A DNA stretch of 64,000 bases from Aggregatilineales bacterium (GCA_030834905.1 JAUQWZ010000024.1:1-64000); one strand, 5' to 3'; shown: positions 52,968 through 62,181, numbered from the stretch's first letter. Notes: generated by a model from the letters alone, not told the origin. Translations and numbers: made by a program.

Positions 52968-53963
52968 ATGATTGACCGATTCCGTCTGTTTATGGGTCCC
53001 GCGCGCCTGCGCTCTCTGTTTCTGTTGATCGCCCTTACCGGGCTGGTTAGCCTTGTCCTCAACGTCGTCATCGACGAGTACGACTGGGTGCGCCCGGTAC
53101 AAACACTGCTGGCGCTGGTCGCCATTGTCGGATCGCTGATCATCGTGGGCGGGCGCATGGAAGCTGAAGACCGCGCCCGCTGGGCGGCGATCATCCTGCC
53201 GGCGGTTGGCGCGGTGCTTCTAGGGCTGTTGGTTGTGCCCAATCTGCTGCTGCCGCTGTCGGGCGCGGCGGCGGGCTGGATCATCGCCGGATTGTTTCTG
53301 TTTCGCTCGCGCAGCCCAATGGAATACCAGAAAGCCATTCGCTACCTGCGGAAGAACGAATACGAGGACGCGGTCAGGGTGATGGATGGGCTGATCAAAT
53401 CTGAGCCGGACGACGCTAACCATTACCGTTTTCGCGCTGAATTACTGCGCCTGTGGGGTAAGCTGGATCGCGCTCGCCGTGACTACAGCCGGATTATCGA
53501 GCTTGAGCCGGACTCGGCGGTTGCCTACAACGGGCTGGCGGAAGTTTCGCTCCAGTCTGGTGATTACGAGCGCGCGCTGGAAGCTGCCTTTAAGGCGGCG
53601 GAACTCGCGCCTGAGGAATGGGTCACGCTCTATAATCTGGGCATGATCGAAGACCGGCTCGAACACTCTGCCGAGGCGATCACCCATCTGGAAAAGGCGC
53701 TGTCGCTGACGGTGCCGGACGTGCGTCACCGCCTGCTAATCCATCTGTATCTGGCGCGCGCCTATGCGCGCAGCGGCAATTTGACCAGCGCTGAAGAACA
53801 GCTGAAATCGATGAAGAAGCATCACAGCGGGCTGGAAGAGTGGCAGAAGATCCTCGAAAACGACCAGGCGACGACGCTTCGCGCGGTGCTGGGGGCAGAC
53901 GTTCAGACGGCGCAGGATCTGGTCGATGGCAAGCTGGCGCTTGACGCGATAGCGGGGCTGTAA
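52968..53963 (+). CDS. Membrane-anchored TPR protein (first of three)
   Basis: A 331-residue protein. Four hydrophobic segments lie in the first 110 residues (SLFLLIALTGLVSLVLNVVI, TLLALVAIVGSLIIVGG, IILPAVGAVLLGLLVV, AGWIIAGLFLF). About five TPR units follow from residue 120: KAIRYLRKNEYEDAVRVMDGLI, AYNGLAEVSLQSGDYERALEAA and similar. The repeats are probably cytoplasmic and act as a docking surface. Gap of 2 bp to the next gene. Confidence 0.85.
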   Translation: MIDRFRLFMGPARLRSLFLLIALTGLVSLVLNVVIDEYDWVRPVQTLLALVAIVGSLIIVGGRMEAEDRARWAAIILPAVGAVLLGLLVVPNLLLPLSGAAAGWIIAGLFLFRSRSPMEYQKAIRYLRKNEYEDAVRVMDGLIKSEPDDANHYRFRAELLRLWGKLDRARRDYSRIIELEPDSAVAYNGLAEVSLQSGDYERALEAAFKAAELAPEEWVTLYNLGMIEDRLEHSAEAITHLEKALSLTVPDVRHRLLIHLYLARAYARSGNLTSAEEQLKSMKKHHSGLEEWQKILENDQATTLRAVLGADVQTAQDLVDGKLALDAIAGL

Positions 53964-53965
53964 CC

Positions 53966-54832
53966 ATGCGCCGCCCGATGCTGATTGCCGTTTATCTCAC
54001 GTTTGTGCTGGCATTTATCGGGCTGGTGATCTTCATCGGCGGCATCGTGGTTGAGTTTTTCACCGAACGCCAGCCGGGTGCCGATATTTCCGCGCCGATC
54101 ATCGTCGCCTTAAGCGGCTTGTGCCTGTCGGCGCTGATGTTTCTGTTCTGGTTCACGCTGATCGGCTACATGCTGGCGCGTCAGACACGGGCGCTTGGCT
54201 CAGGCTATGGCGACGCCTATCGCCTGATCGAGGAATTCAAGTTCAAAGACGCAATTCCACTGCTGGAACGCTCGATTCGTGAAGGCAAGGAAACCGCCGA
54301 AGTGCTGATGCTGCTGACCAGCGCCTACGCCTATACCGGACAGCTTGCCAAGGCGCAGGCGACTGCCGACCGCGCCGTCCAGCTTTATCCCGACGACGCC
54401 GATTCCTATGTCACCCTCGCCAACGGCTACCGGCTGCAGGCAGCTTATGATGAAGCTGCCCGGGCGCTGCTGCAAGCTACGGTGCTGTCGCCCAACCAGC
54501 CGGTGCTGTGGGCAGAACTCGGCTTTGCGCAGCGCTTCGCGGGCGATGAACAAGCCGCCGTTGCCTCGTTTGAACAGGCGGCGCAGCACGCCATGCTCGC
54601 GCCTTACGGCGTGCGCGTGTTCTACCACCTCGCTAACGCTTACCAGGCTGCCGGAGAGACGAAACAGGCGGTTCAGGCGGCATCGAAAATGATGAGCGCC
54701 CGCGATGGACTGTCTACCTGGAAATCTGGTCTGCGGGCGCTGGAAGGAACGGCATATGGACAGGCGCTGCGCTATGAGATCGCGGCGATTGAACAAGCGA
54801 TAGCCGATGCCGATGCCGGAAATCTGGGATGA
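53966..54832 (+). CDS. Membrane-anchored TPR protein (second of three)
   Basis: A 288-residue protein with two membrane helices (LIAVYLTFVLAFIGLVIFIGG and LSALMFLFWFTLIGYML) and then TPR units from about residue 85: AIPLLERSIREGKETAEVLMLLTSAYAYTGQLAKAQATADRAV, and AARALLQATVLSPNQPVLWAELGFAQRF. Its end overlaps the next gene by 4 bp. It probably works with its two paralogous neighbours. Confidence 0.85.
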   Translation: MRRPMLIAVYLTFVLAFIGLVIFIGGIVVEFFTERQPGADISAPIIVALSGLCLSALMFLFWFTLIGYMLARQTRALGSGYGDAYRLIEEFKFKDAIPLLERSIREGKETAEVLMLLTSAYAYTGQLAKAQATADRAVQLYPDDADSYVTLANGYRLQAAYDEAARALLQATVLSPNQPVLWAELGFAQRFAGDEQAAVASFEQAAQHAMLAPYGVRVFYHLANAYQAAGETKQAVQAASKMMSARDGLSTWKSGLRALEGTAYGQALRYEIAAIEQAIADADAGNLG

Positions 54833-55626
54833 TCTGGCTGATACGACGCATACGGCGTGACTTCATGATGTGGGAACGTCCGGCGCAGCTTTCGCTCATC
54901 ATCGGTCTGCTGCTGCTGGTGCTGGCGCTGGGGGCTGCCTTCCTGGGTCCCGAAGATATACGTCTGCCAGCCCTGATCGGTGCTGGCGGCTTCATCCTGA
55001 TCACTCAAATCACGGTGCTGTGGGCAAATCGCGGCATGGTGACCCCATTCACGCAGGCACAGCGCCACTATCTTGCCGGGGAATTTGAAGCCGCCAGAAC
55101 CCTGCTTGAAGATCTGCGGACGGCGGGCAAGGCGGACGCCCGGACGCTGACTCTGCTGGGAAACACCTATCGCCAGCTTGGAAATCTACGCGACAGCCGC
55201 GCCGTGTTGTATGAAGCTCTAAACAAAGCGCCAAATCACCATTATCCGATGTATGGATTCGGGCGTACACTGCTTTCAGAGGGAAATTACATTGAAGCCG
55301 CCGAGTATTTCGAACGTTCGCTGGCGGCAGGCGCTCCAGTCCCTGTTCGTATTGATTTCGCGGAGGCGCTGTATCGCGCGGGTGACCGCCAGGGCGCGCT
55401 GGCTGCCCTGCAATCCGACGAAGCAGCACTGCGCTCGCAGGAGCCATATCGGCAGCTTATGGCGCAGTACCTTTTGTACCGTCTGGGAGCCGTCGAAACG
55501 CTCGATCCGGAACTCATCCGGTTGGGGCTGCCGTACTGGCAGGCGGCGGCTGAACGATTTGCCCATTCCCGATATGGCACCGAACTGACGCAGGACATAC
55601 AACACATGCGGGAGAGAGCTGAATGA
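54829..55626 (+). CDS. Membrane-anchored TPR protein (third of three)
   Basis: A 265-residue protein: a basic N-terminus, two membrane helices (LSLIIGLLLLVLALGAAFLG and ALIGAGGFILITQITVLW), then TPR-like units such as YLAGEFEAARTLLEDLRTAGKADARTLTLLGNTYRQLGNLRDSRAVL. It overlaps both neighbours by 4 bp (ATGA), so translation is coupled. Same design as the two genes before it. Confidence 0.85.
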   Translation: MIWLIRRIRRDFMMWERPAQLSLIIGLLLLVLALGAAFLGPEDIRLPALIGAGGFILITQITVLWANRGMVTPFTQAQRHYLAGEFEAARTLLEDLRTAGKADARTLTLLGNTYRQLGNLRDSRAVLYEALNKAPNHHYPMYGFGRTLLSEGNYIEAAEYFERSLAAGAPVPVRIDFAEALYRAGDRQGALAALQSDEAALRSQEPYRQLMAQYLLYRLGAVETLDPELIRLGLPYWQAAAERFAHSRYGTELTQDIQHMRERAE

Positions 55627-56120
55627 CGAAACGTGGTGGGTTATCAATCGTTCGCCTGGGGTTACTCGCAGGGCTGGTGGGTCTGATTCTGGTTCTGTTA
55701 GGGGTGGCTGCCTTCCTCAGCGATCAGGCGTCACGCCGGGGTCCGCTGGAAATCCCGCCGTATCCCAATGCTTCCGCCTGGGGACAGGGCGTTAACAGCT
55801 CCACGCAGCGCGAGCTGTTCTACACGGTGGCGGATGCCACGCCGGAACAGGTTGTTCGTTATTATGAGCAGCTGCTTCAGCAGCGCACCGGTGATATGCA
55901 GGAACACTGCATCCGCACGCCGGCAACGGGAAATGCGCCGACTTCACCGAACGTTCCGGCATTCATTCCCTACCAGTTCACCTGTCTGTTTGATAATTCC
56001 GGTTTCCGCGCCACGCAGTATACGCGCGTGCTGATCTATCCCGGCTCGTTCAACGAAAACCAGTATCTGAACTCGGAGGGGCAGACGGTCATCCTGTACG
56101 AGCAGCGTTGGCAGTCGTAA
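55623..56120 (+). CDS. Single-pass membrane-anchored protein of unknown function
   Basis: A 165-residue protein. One N-terminal hydrophobic helix (LGLLAGLVGLILVLLGVAAFL, about 12-32) anchors an external domain with IPPYPNASAWGQG, ATPEQVVRYYEQLL and a Cys pair (EHCIRTP and FTCLFDN) that could form a disulfide. The PPYPNA and VVRYYEQ features recur in small anchored proteins of Chloroflexota, but I know no assigned role. It overlaps the third TPR gene by 4 bp. Confidence 0.72.
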   Translation: MTKRGGLSIVRLGLLAGLVGLILVLLGVAAFLSDQASRRGPLEIPPYPNASAWGQGVNSSTQRELFYTVADATPEQVVRYYEQLLQQRTGDMQEHCIRTPATGNAPTSPNVPAFIPYQFTCLFDNSGFRATQYTRVLIYPGSFNENQYLNSEGQTVILYEQRWQS

Positions 56121-56644
56121 CACCTGAGGAACAGCCCAGACCCGCGCCCGGCTGCTCGCCACCTATGATTATCCTGACCGCCGTCCTCATCGCGCTGGCG
56201 GGTTTTATTGCCGTACAGGTGCTGGGCGTCCTGTACGGTATTGTGCTGCCGCCGCTGCCGCCGGTGCCGGAGAGCATTCGCGAAATCAGCCACGAAAGCG
56301 AGGCTCATGGGGTTGATCGGTGGGAGTACAGCGCGCCGGGCGATGCCTGCGCGGTGGTATCATTCTACGAGACGAACGGCGGTTCCTGTCAGATGGCAGC
56401 CAGCCAGTGTGGGCATGAAGGCAGCGATCAGGTGGAGTACCCCGCCGATGCGGTCTGTTCGGGTCAGGTTCCGTTTTCAATCTTCAACATGCGCTGGTCG
56501 GTGACGATTTTCCCGGATACGGCGGTTTCGTCGCTGCTGGATGTGCGCCGCGAGGTCTACTGGATCGGTACGGGTCCTGCCGCCGCGCCGCAATTCGATC
56601 TGGGTCAGCTTTCCCCTAGCTCAAATGCCACGACTGCGCCATAA
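56108..56644 (+). CDS. Single-pass membrane-anchored protein of unknown function
   Basis: A 178-residue frame. After a Pro-rich segment (PEEQPRPAPGCSPP) comes one hydrophobic helix (MIILTAVLIALAGFIAVQVLG), then an external domain with four Cys (DACAVVSFY, GSCQMAASQCGHEG, AVCSGQVPF) that could form two disulfides. The assumed TTG start at 56108 overlaps the preceding gene by 13 bp; an ATG at 56165, at the helix start, is the alternative. Last gene of the plus-strand run. Confidence 0.65.
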   Translation: MAVVTPEEQPRPAPGCSPPMIILTAVLIALAGFIAVQVLGVLYGIVLPPLPPVPESIREISHESEAHGVDRWEYSAPGDACAVVSFYETNGGSCQMAASQCGHEGSDQVEYPADAVCSGQVPFSIFNMRWSVTIFPDTAVSSLLDVRREVYWIGTGPAAAPQFDLGQLSPSSNATTAP

Positions 56645-56693
56645 TAGTCATTCAGATCATTAACTTAGCCAGCGATAGCAAGGAGGTGTCACC

Positions 56694-56750
56694 GTGGTCG
56701 TGAGGACGCTCACACTACGGCGGATTGCCAACTCCATGGACAGGCGCTGA
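56694..56750 (+). CDS. Possible 18-residue upstream ORF before ileS
   Basis: GTG at 56694 is preceded by AAGGAGGTG, a near-complete complement of the 16S rRNA 3' end, 7 nt after AGGAGG. The ORF reads MVVRTLTLRRIANSMDRR and stops 44 bp before the ileS start. Leu and Arg codons are frequent, but there is only one Ile codon, so a simple Ile attenuator is not obvious. No terminator follows. It may set translation of ileS by coupling, or be fortuitous. Confidence 0.4.
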   Translation: MVVRTLTLRRIANSMDRR

Positions 56751-56794
56751 AACATTTCAATCATTCCCCGATAGAACTAGACATGGAGTCCGTC

Positions 56795-59700
56795 ATGTTC
56801 AAGGCAGTCAATCCGAGAGTCGATATCCAGAAGCTCGAAAAGGAGCAGTTGGATTTCTGGCGTGTAAACCGCATCTTCGAGCGCTCGATGGAAGAGCGTG
56901 AGGGGAACACGCCGTATGTCACCTATGAAGGTCCCCCAACTGTCAATGGACAGCCTGGCGTCCATCACGTGCTGGCGCGCGCCTTCAAGGATATTTTCCC
57001 GCGTTATAAGACGATGCAGGGCTTCTACGCGCTGCGCAAGGGCGGCTGGGACACGCATGGTCTGCCAGTCGAAATCGCCATCGAGAAGGAACTTGGCTTC
57101 ACGCAGAAGCATCAGATTGAGGAATACGGCATCGCCGCTTTCAACGAGAAGTGCCGTTCCAGCGTGATGCGCAACATCTCGTCATGGGAGAAGTTCACCG
57201 AGCGCATTGCCTACTGGACTGATCTCGACAACGCCTACGTCACCTTCACCGATGACTACATCGAAAGCGTCTGGTGGATTCTCCGGCAGTTGTGGGATAA
57301 GGATCTGCTCTACAAAGGGCTGAAGGTCGTTCCGTACTGCCCGCGCTGCGGCACGCCGCTGAGCAGCCACGAAGTGGCGTTGGGCTATAAGGACGTGCGC
57401 GATCCGAGCGTGTTTGTGCGCTTCCCGCTGCGCGACAAGCCGGGCGTCTATTTCCTCGTCTGGACGACAACGCCCTGGACTCTGCCCGCCAACGTAGCGC
57501 TGGCGGTTGGCGAAAACATCGACTATGTGCAGGTCGAAGGGACGCTCGAAGAGGGCGAGGGGACGGAACAGCTTATTCTGGCGGCGTCGCTGCTGGAGAA
57601 GGTGCTGACACATCCTGAGAACTATAAGGTCGTCAAGCGCTTCAAGGGCAAGGATTTGCTCGGACAGCACTACAGCCCGCTGTATACCTTCCTGCCCGTC
57701 GAGGGCGACTATGCCTACGTTGTCGCAGGCGATTTTGTCAGCACCGACGACGGTACCGGTATCGTCCATATCGCGCCCGCCTTTGGCGTGGATGACATGG
57801 AAACCAGCCGCAAATATAAGCTTCCGGTGCTGCAAACGGTGGCGTCGGATGGCACCTTCATCGACGCCGTCACCGAGTTTCGCGGTATGTGGGTCAAGAG
57901 TGCCGATCCCGAAATCACCCGCGACCTGCGCAAGCGCGGGCTGCTGTACAAATCTACGACGGTTGAACATACCTATCCGTTCTGCTGGCGCTGTGGCACG
58001 CCGCTGCTGTATTTTGCCCGTGATAGCTGGTTTATCCGTACCACCGCCTTCCGCGATAAGATGATCGCCGCTAACCAGCAGATCAACTGGGTGCCGGAGC
58101 ACATCCGCGATGGGCGTTTTGGCAACTGGCTGACCGAACTCAAGGACTGGGCGCTGGGACGCGAACGCTACTGGGGAACGACGCTGCCGATCTGGGTCGA
58201 TGACGAAACCGGCGAAATGCTGTGCGTGGGCAGCGTGGCGGAACTGAGCCAGCTTGCCGGGCGCGATCTGTCGGATCTCGACCTGCACCGCCCGTATGTG
58301 GACGAGATCACCTTCCCGAACCCGAAGGGTACCGGCGGGACTATGCGCCGCGTGCCGGAAGTGATCGACGTGTGGTTTGACAGCGGCTCGATGCCGCTGG
58401 CACAGTGGGGCTACCCGGCGCACAACCAGGAGATGTTTAAAACCCAGTATCCTGCCGAATACATCTGCGAGGCGGTCGATCAGACGCGCGGATGGTTCTA
58501 CACGCTCCACGCCATCAGCACGATGCTGTTTGAACAGCCGTCCTACCTCAACGTCATCTGCCTTGGGTTGATCCTCGACGAAAAGGGCGAGAAGATGTCC
58601 AAGAGCAAAGGCAACGTGGTTGATCCCTGGGATGTGCTGAATACTCATGGGGCGGACGCTTTCCGCTGGTATCTGTTCACGTCGGGTCCCTCTGGCGAGC
58701 CGCGCCGCTTCTCGAAAGATCTGGTCGGCAAGGTGGTCGCCAACTTCTGGCTGACCCTGTGGAACACCTACAGCTTCTTTGTCACCTATGCCAGCATTGA
58801 TGGCTGGTCGCCGGGCAGCCCGCCGCCGCCGCTGGAACAGCGCGATCCCCTGGATCGCTATATTCTGGCAGAACTGCATGAAATGGTGCGCGACGTGACT
58901 ATCGCCTATGACGAATACGATGTGCCCGGCGCGACCCGTCCGATTCAGGAATTTGTCGAGACGTTGAGCAACTGGTACGTGCGCCTGAGCCGCCGCCGCT
59001 TCTGGAAAAGCGAAAGCGACACCGACAAGCTGAGCGCCTACGCGACGCTGTACGAATGTCTGGTGACGGTATCCAAACTGATCGCGCCAGCCATGCCGTT
59101 CCTCGCCGATGCCATGTATCGCAACCTCGTCGGGAATGTGGACAGCAAAGCGCCGAGCAGCGTGCATCTGGCGGCTTGGCCCACGCCCAACGAAGCGTGG
59201 ATCGATCAGACGATGATCGACGAAATGCGCCTGGTGCAGCGGCTCGTCAGCCTGGGGCGTTCGGCGCGGGAAAGCGTCAATATCGGCGTGCGCCAGCCGC
59301 TGGCGACCGCGCAGTTTGCCACTCGCAGCGCGGCAGAGGTGGAAATCGTCCGCCGTTTAAGCGGCATGATCGCCACCGAATTGAACGTCAAGCAGGTGCA
59401 GGTCATCGAGAATGCCGCCGACGTGGTGGAATACAAGCTGAACCCGCTGCCGAGCTTGTTGGGCAGAAAGTTCGGCAAGGACTTCCCACGGGTGCAGAAG
59501 GCGCTGCGCGAGGGCGCGGCGGGCGACGTGCTGCGCTGGTCGGAAACGCTCCTGCACGGCGAGAACATCACCCTCGAACTGGATGGGCAGTCGTTTGAGA
59601 TGACGCCGGAAGAAGTCGAAGTGCGCCGCAGCGCCGCCGAAGGGTTCGCGCTGGCTGAGGACAACGGCTACATCGCGGCGCTCGATACCCGGCTAAACGA

Positions 59701-60004
59701 CGATCTGATCATGGAAGGGCTGGCGCGTGAAGTCGTGCGCCGCGTTCAGACCATGCGCAAGGATGCCGATTTTGACATCAGTGATACCATTGCCCTGACC
59801 TACACGGCGAGCGACCGGCTGGCGCAGGCGATTGATCGCTTCAGCGAATATATCCGCGCTGAGACGCTGGCGCAGCAGGTTGAGAACAGCGAACCGAGCA
59901 ACGGCTTCCACCGCGCATACTTCGGACCCGACCCGGACGGCGATCTTAAAAAGGATACCTCCATCGATGGTGAAACGCTGACACTGGGCGTCAAACGGCT
60001 GTAG
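56795..60004 (+). CDS. ileS: Isoleucyl-tRNA synthetase
   Basis: Class I aminoacyl-tRNA synthetase charging tRNA(Ile). The 1069-residue protein has the HIGH-type site GPPTVNGQPGVHHVLAR near residue 50 and GGWDTHGLPVEIAIEKELG. The CP1 editing domain has WTTTPWTLPANVALAVG. KMSKSKGNVVDPWD lies near 610, and a long C-terminal tRNA-binding part follows (LGRSARESVNIGVRQPL). Length and motifs fit the eukaryote-like IleS2 type, which is often less sensitive to mupirocin. The ATG at 56795 has GGAG 6 nt upstream; an ATG at 56783 is in frame but less well placed. Confidence 0.95.
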   Translation: MFKAVNPRVDIQKLEKEQLDFWRVNRIFERSMEEREGNTPYVTYEGPPTVNGQPGVHHVLARAFKDIFPRYKTMQGFYALRKGGWDTHGLPVEIAIEKELGFTQKHQIEEYGIAAFNEKCRSSVMRNISSWEKFTERIAYWTDLDNAYVTFTDDYIESVWWILRQLWDKDLLYKGLKVVPYCPRCGTPLSSHEVALGYKDVRDPSVFVRFPLRDKPGVYFLVWTTTPWTLPANVALAVGENIDYVQVEGTLEEGEGTEQLILAASLLEKVLTHPENYKVVKRFKGKDLLGQHYSPLYTFLPVEGDYAYVVAGDFVSTDDGTGIVHIAPAFGVDDMETSRKYKLPVLQTVASDGTFIDAVTEFRGMWVKSADPEITRDLRKRGLLYKSTTVEHTYPFCWRCGTPLLYFARDSWFIRTTAFRDKMIAANQQINWVPEHIRDGRFGNWLTELKDWALGRERYWGTTLPIWVDDETGEMLCVGSVAELSQLAGRDLSDLDLHRPYVDEITFPNPKGTGGTMRRVPEVIDVWFDSGSMPLAQWGYPAHNQEMFKTQYPAEYICEAVDQTRGWFYTLHAISTMLFEQPSYLNVICLGLILDEKGEKMSKSKGNVVDPWDVLNTHGADAFRWYLFTSGPSGEPRRFSKDLVGKVVANFWLTLWNTYSFFVTYASIDGWSPGSPPPPLEQRDPLDRYILAELHEMVRDVTIAYDEYDVPGATRPIQEFVETLSNWYVRLSRRRFWKSESDTDKLSAYATLYECLVTVSKLIAPAMPFLADAMYRNLVGNVDSKAPSSVHLAAWPTPNEAWIDQTMIDEMRLVQRLVSLGRSARESVNIGVRQPLATAQFATRSAAEVEIVRRLSGMIATELNVKQVQVIENAADVVEYKLNPLPSLLGRKFGKDFPRVQKALREGAAGDVLRWSETLLHGENITLELDGQSFEMTPEEVEVRRSAAEGFALAEDNGYIAALDTRLNDDLIMEGLAREVVRRVQTMRKDADFDISDTIALTYTASDRLAQAIDRFSEYIRAETLAQQVENSEPSNGFHRAYFGPDPDGDLKKDTSIDGETLTLGVKRL

Positions 60005-60030
60005 CTTGTAGATAATCGCTAAGTTCTGGA

Positions 60031-60070
60031 GCAGGGCAGACGGACAGGGTTCGGTCTGCCCTGCTTTTTT
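60031..60070 (+). terminator. Intrinsic terminator of ileS
   Basis: GCAGGGCAGAC (60031-60041) pairs perfectly with GTCTGCCCTGC (60054-60064) around a 12-base loop and is followed by TTTTTT (60065-60070). Confidence 0.92.
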
Positions 60071-60195
60071 GTGGACATTCTTTGTAACAAGTTACTAAAA
60101 AGCCAAAGCAGGCTTTGTCGAAATCGCTATACTACTTCTTCAGGAGCGTTCTATACAATTTGTATCGACTTCACAAGTGACGACTGTTCAAACCT

Positions 60196-61848
60196 ATGCT
60201 TGAGAATCAAAGCGCTACCGTACAGGCTTTACTCCAGTTCGCGCTGCCGCTGGGGACAACGCTGGTGACCGGCTCGCCTGAAAAAGCAGTCACCTATGCC
60301 GTGACGGTGCGCGCCCAGCCGCCCGCTTTCCCCGATCTCTATGGCGGCGAGCTGGCGCTGATTTCGATGGGCGTGCTGCGCAGCTTTGACAGCCGGATCA
60401 CCCTCTCGGAAGTCATCCGCGATCTGGCGCAGGCTGGCGTCACTGCGGTGGCGGTGGATGACGAGGTGCCGAACTCGGCGCTGACAGCCGCTGCCGACTG
60501 CGACATAGCGCTGCTGGCGCTCCCCGACGACAGCAACCTGCCGCGGGTCGAACGCGCCGTGAACACGCTGATCATCAATCAGCGGGCGCAGATGACGCAG
60601 CGCGCCATCGAAATCCAGCGCCAGCTTACCCGCCTTGCCGCCGAGAACCGCGATTTCAACAGCCTGCTGCAAATCATCGCCCGTTCGACGGCAAAGCCAG
60701 TGGTCGTTCACGACGATGTCGGCGTCCTGATGGCGCAGGTCTATCCTAACGTTGCCCGCCGCCCATCGTCCACGCCCATAGGCGCGGGACGGTCGCTGGT
60801 GCAGGGGCTGCCGTATGGTGCTTTTCAGAACTGGCTCAGCCGGGAAGCGCCAACCACCGAAGGCGCAATCGTCCCCAGTCCATTGGGTTACACGACGGTG
60901 CTGAAGGTAGAGAAGCGGGTAGCCGGTTATCTATCGGTGGTCGATACTCACAACTCGCTGGAGGAATTTGACCGGCAGGTGCTGCTGTATGGCGCTGACG
61001 TATGCGCCATTGAACTGGCGAAAAGCCGGGCGATTGCCTTCGCGGTTGAGCAGGCGCGCGGCGACTGGGTGCAGATGTGGCTCAGCGGCACGCCTGCCGA
61101 TGACGATCTGATGACTACGCGGGCGCAGCAGGCAGGCTTCGAGCCGGAATCGATGTATATGGTGACGGTGTTTCGCGCCACGACCGACACCGGCACCAGC
61201 CTGCCGCTGGAATCGCTGATTCCACTGGTGCGCGACGACATCACCCGGCGGCAGATCACCGGCGCGGTGGGGCAGTATGTGGACGTTATCGTGGTGCTGT
61301 ACCCGCTGGAGAACGCCGGGCAGGCACCGCGCGTGCGCCGGATGGTGGACGAAGTGCGCGGGCAGCTTGCGACGCGCACGCCGAGCGGGCTGGTGGCGGC
61401 GGGTATCAGCCGCCCGGCTTCCGGCTTGTCGAGGCTGCGCGAGGCTTACCGCGAAGCCAAGGATTCGGTGAGTATTGCCAACGAGCTTGGCGACCGCGAG
61501 CAGACGACCTTTTACGGCGACCTGAAGCTGTTTCAACTGCTGCTGGCGCTGAAGGAACGCAATCTCGATCATCTGCGGCGGTTTTATCTGGAAACACTGG
61601 GTCCGCTGGTCGAGCATGACGCGCGAAAGCAGGGCGACCTGATCCGCACGCTCAACGGCTTCTTCGAGGCGAACGGCAACCTGGCGAAGGCAGCGACCGA
61701 TCTCGACGTGCATCGCAACACGCTGGTCTACCGTCTGGAGCGTATCAGCGAGCTTACCGGGCTGAACCTGGACGACGCCGATAACCGTCTGATTCTTCAC
61801 CTCGCCTTAAAGATTCAGCGTGTTTTAGCGACCGTTCCGGGTGGCTAA
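60196..61848 (+). CDS. PucR/CdaR-family transcriptional regulator
   Basis: A 550-residue regulator. The N-terminal PucR ligand domain (about 1-130) has FPDLYGGELALISMGVLR and ITLSEVIRDLAQAGVTAVAV. A GAF/GGDEF-like middle part follows. The C-terminal PucR helix-turn-helix (about 485-545) has FFEANGNLAKAATDLDVHRNTLVYRLERISELTGLNL. Family members control purine, sugar-acid or amino-acid catabolism on binding a metabolite. No obvious target operon is adjacent. It follows the ileS terminator and so has its own promoter; GTAACAAGTTAC at 60084 is a possible operator-like inverted repeat. Confidence 0.88.
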   Translation: MLENQSATVQALLQFALPLGTTLVTGSPEKAVTYAVTVRAQPPAFPDLYGGELALISMGVLRSFDSRITLSEVIRDLAQAGVTAVAVDDEVPNSALTAAADCDIALLALPDDSNLPRVERAVNTLIINQRAQMTQRAIEIQRQLTRLAAENRDFNSLLQIIARSTAKPVVVHDDVGVLMAQVYPNVARRPSSTPIGAGRSLVQGLPYGAFQNWLSREAPTTEGAIVPSPLGYTTVLKVEKRVAGYLSVVDTHNSLEEFDRQVLLYGADVCAIELAKSRAIAFAVEQARGDWVQMWLSGTPADDDLMTTRAQQAGFEPESMYMVTVFRATTDTGTSLPLESLIPLVRDDITRRQITGAVGQYVDVIVVLYPLENAGQAPRVRRMVDEVRGQLATRTPSGLVAAGISRPASGLSRLREAYREAKDSVSIANELGDREQTTFYGDLKLFQLLLALKERNLDHLRRFYLETLGPLVEHDARKQGDLIRTLNGFFEANGNLAKAATDLDVHRNTLVYRLERISELTGLNLDDADNRLILHLALKIQRVLATVPGG

Positions 61849-61913
61849 TTGTGCGTTTTTTATGAAAATGTAACAAGCTTCCCTCAACTCCCTAGCGCTA
61901 CGTGAAAAGATTG

Positions 61914-61922
61914 TGGTACAAT
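61914..61922 (+). promoter_or_regulatory. Extended -10 promoter of the 66-residue basic protein gene
   Basis: TGG followed by TACAAT (61917-61922), an extended -10, about 60 bp before the ATG at 61981. No convincing -35 was found. Confidence 0.5.
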
Positions 61923-61980
61923 GCGAATCACGTGCAGCACAAACTTTCGTATACCTCTAGCACAGAAGGGGACTTTCAAA

Positions 61981-62181
61981 ATGGGCGTTGAATTTTATGA
62001 TGTCAAGACCCGCAAGAAGGTCAGTATCGACGATAAGAACGTGCAGAAGACGACCTTCAACACCAAGAACGGTCAGACCCGATACGGTCTTCGTGGCAAG
62101 ACTTCCGACGGTCGTATGCTGACCAAGTTCGTCAGCAAGGGCGACTGGGACAGCCTGAAGTACCCCGTAGAGAAGAAATAA
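61981..62181 (+). CDS. Small basic protein of unknown function
   Basis: A 66-residue basic protein (many Lys; no Cys), single domain. It begins MGVEFYDVKTRKKVSIDD, with KNGQTRYGLRGKTSDGR in the middle. The layout is close to the DUF5679 zinc-ribbon pattern (YCVKCRKK..KNGRPA.QG.CP.CG), but with each Cys replaced; this likeness is inference. The ATG at 61981 has AAGGGGA 8 nt upstream, and the longer frame to 61921 starts inside the -10 element. With its own promoter and strong terminators it may be highly expressed; nucleic-acid binding is plausible. Confidence 0.75.
   Translation: MGVEFYDVKTRKKVSIDDKNVQKTTFNTKNGQTRYGLRGKTSDGRMLTKFVSKGDWDSLKYPVEKK

Noticed and set aside
56681..56710. T-box-like sequence before ileS (GAGGTGTCACCGTGG against AGGGTGGTACCGCGG)
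   Set aside because: About ten of fifteen positions agree, but the essential TGG bulge that pairs with the tRNA end reads TGT, and there is too little room upstream for a full stem I before the preceding gene. The AGGAGGTG is better explained as a ribosome site.
57182..59167. 661-residue minus-strand ORF opposite ileS
   Set aside because: Long only because of high GC and codon bias of ileS; its His/Arg-rich composition matches no family, and ileS is certain.
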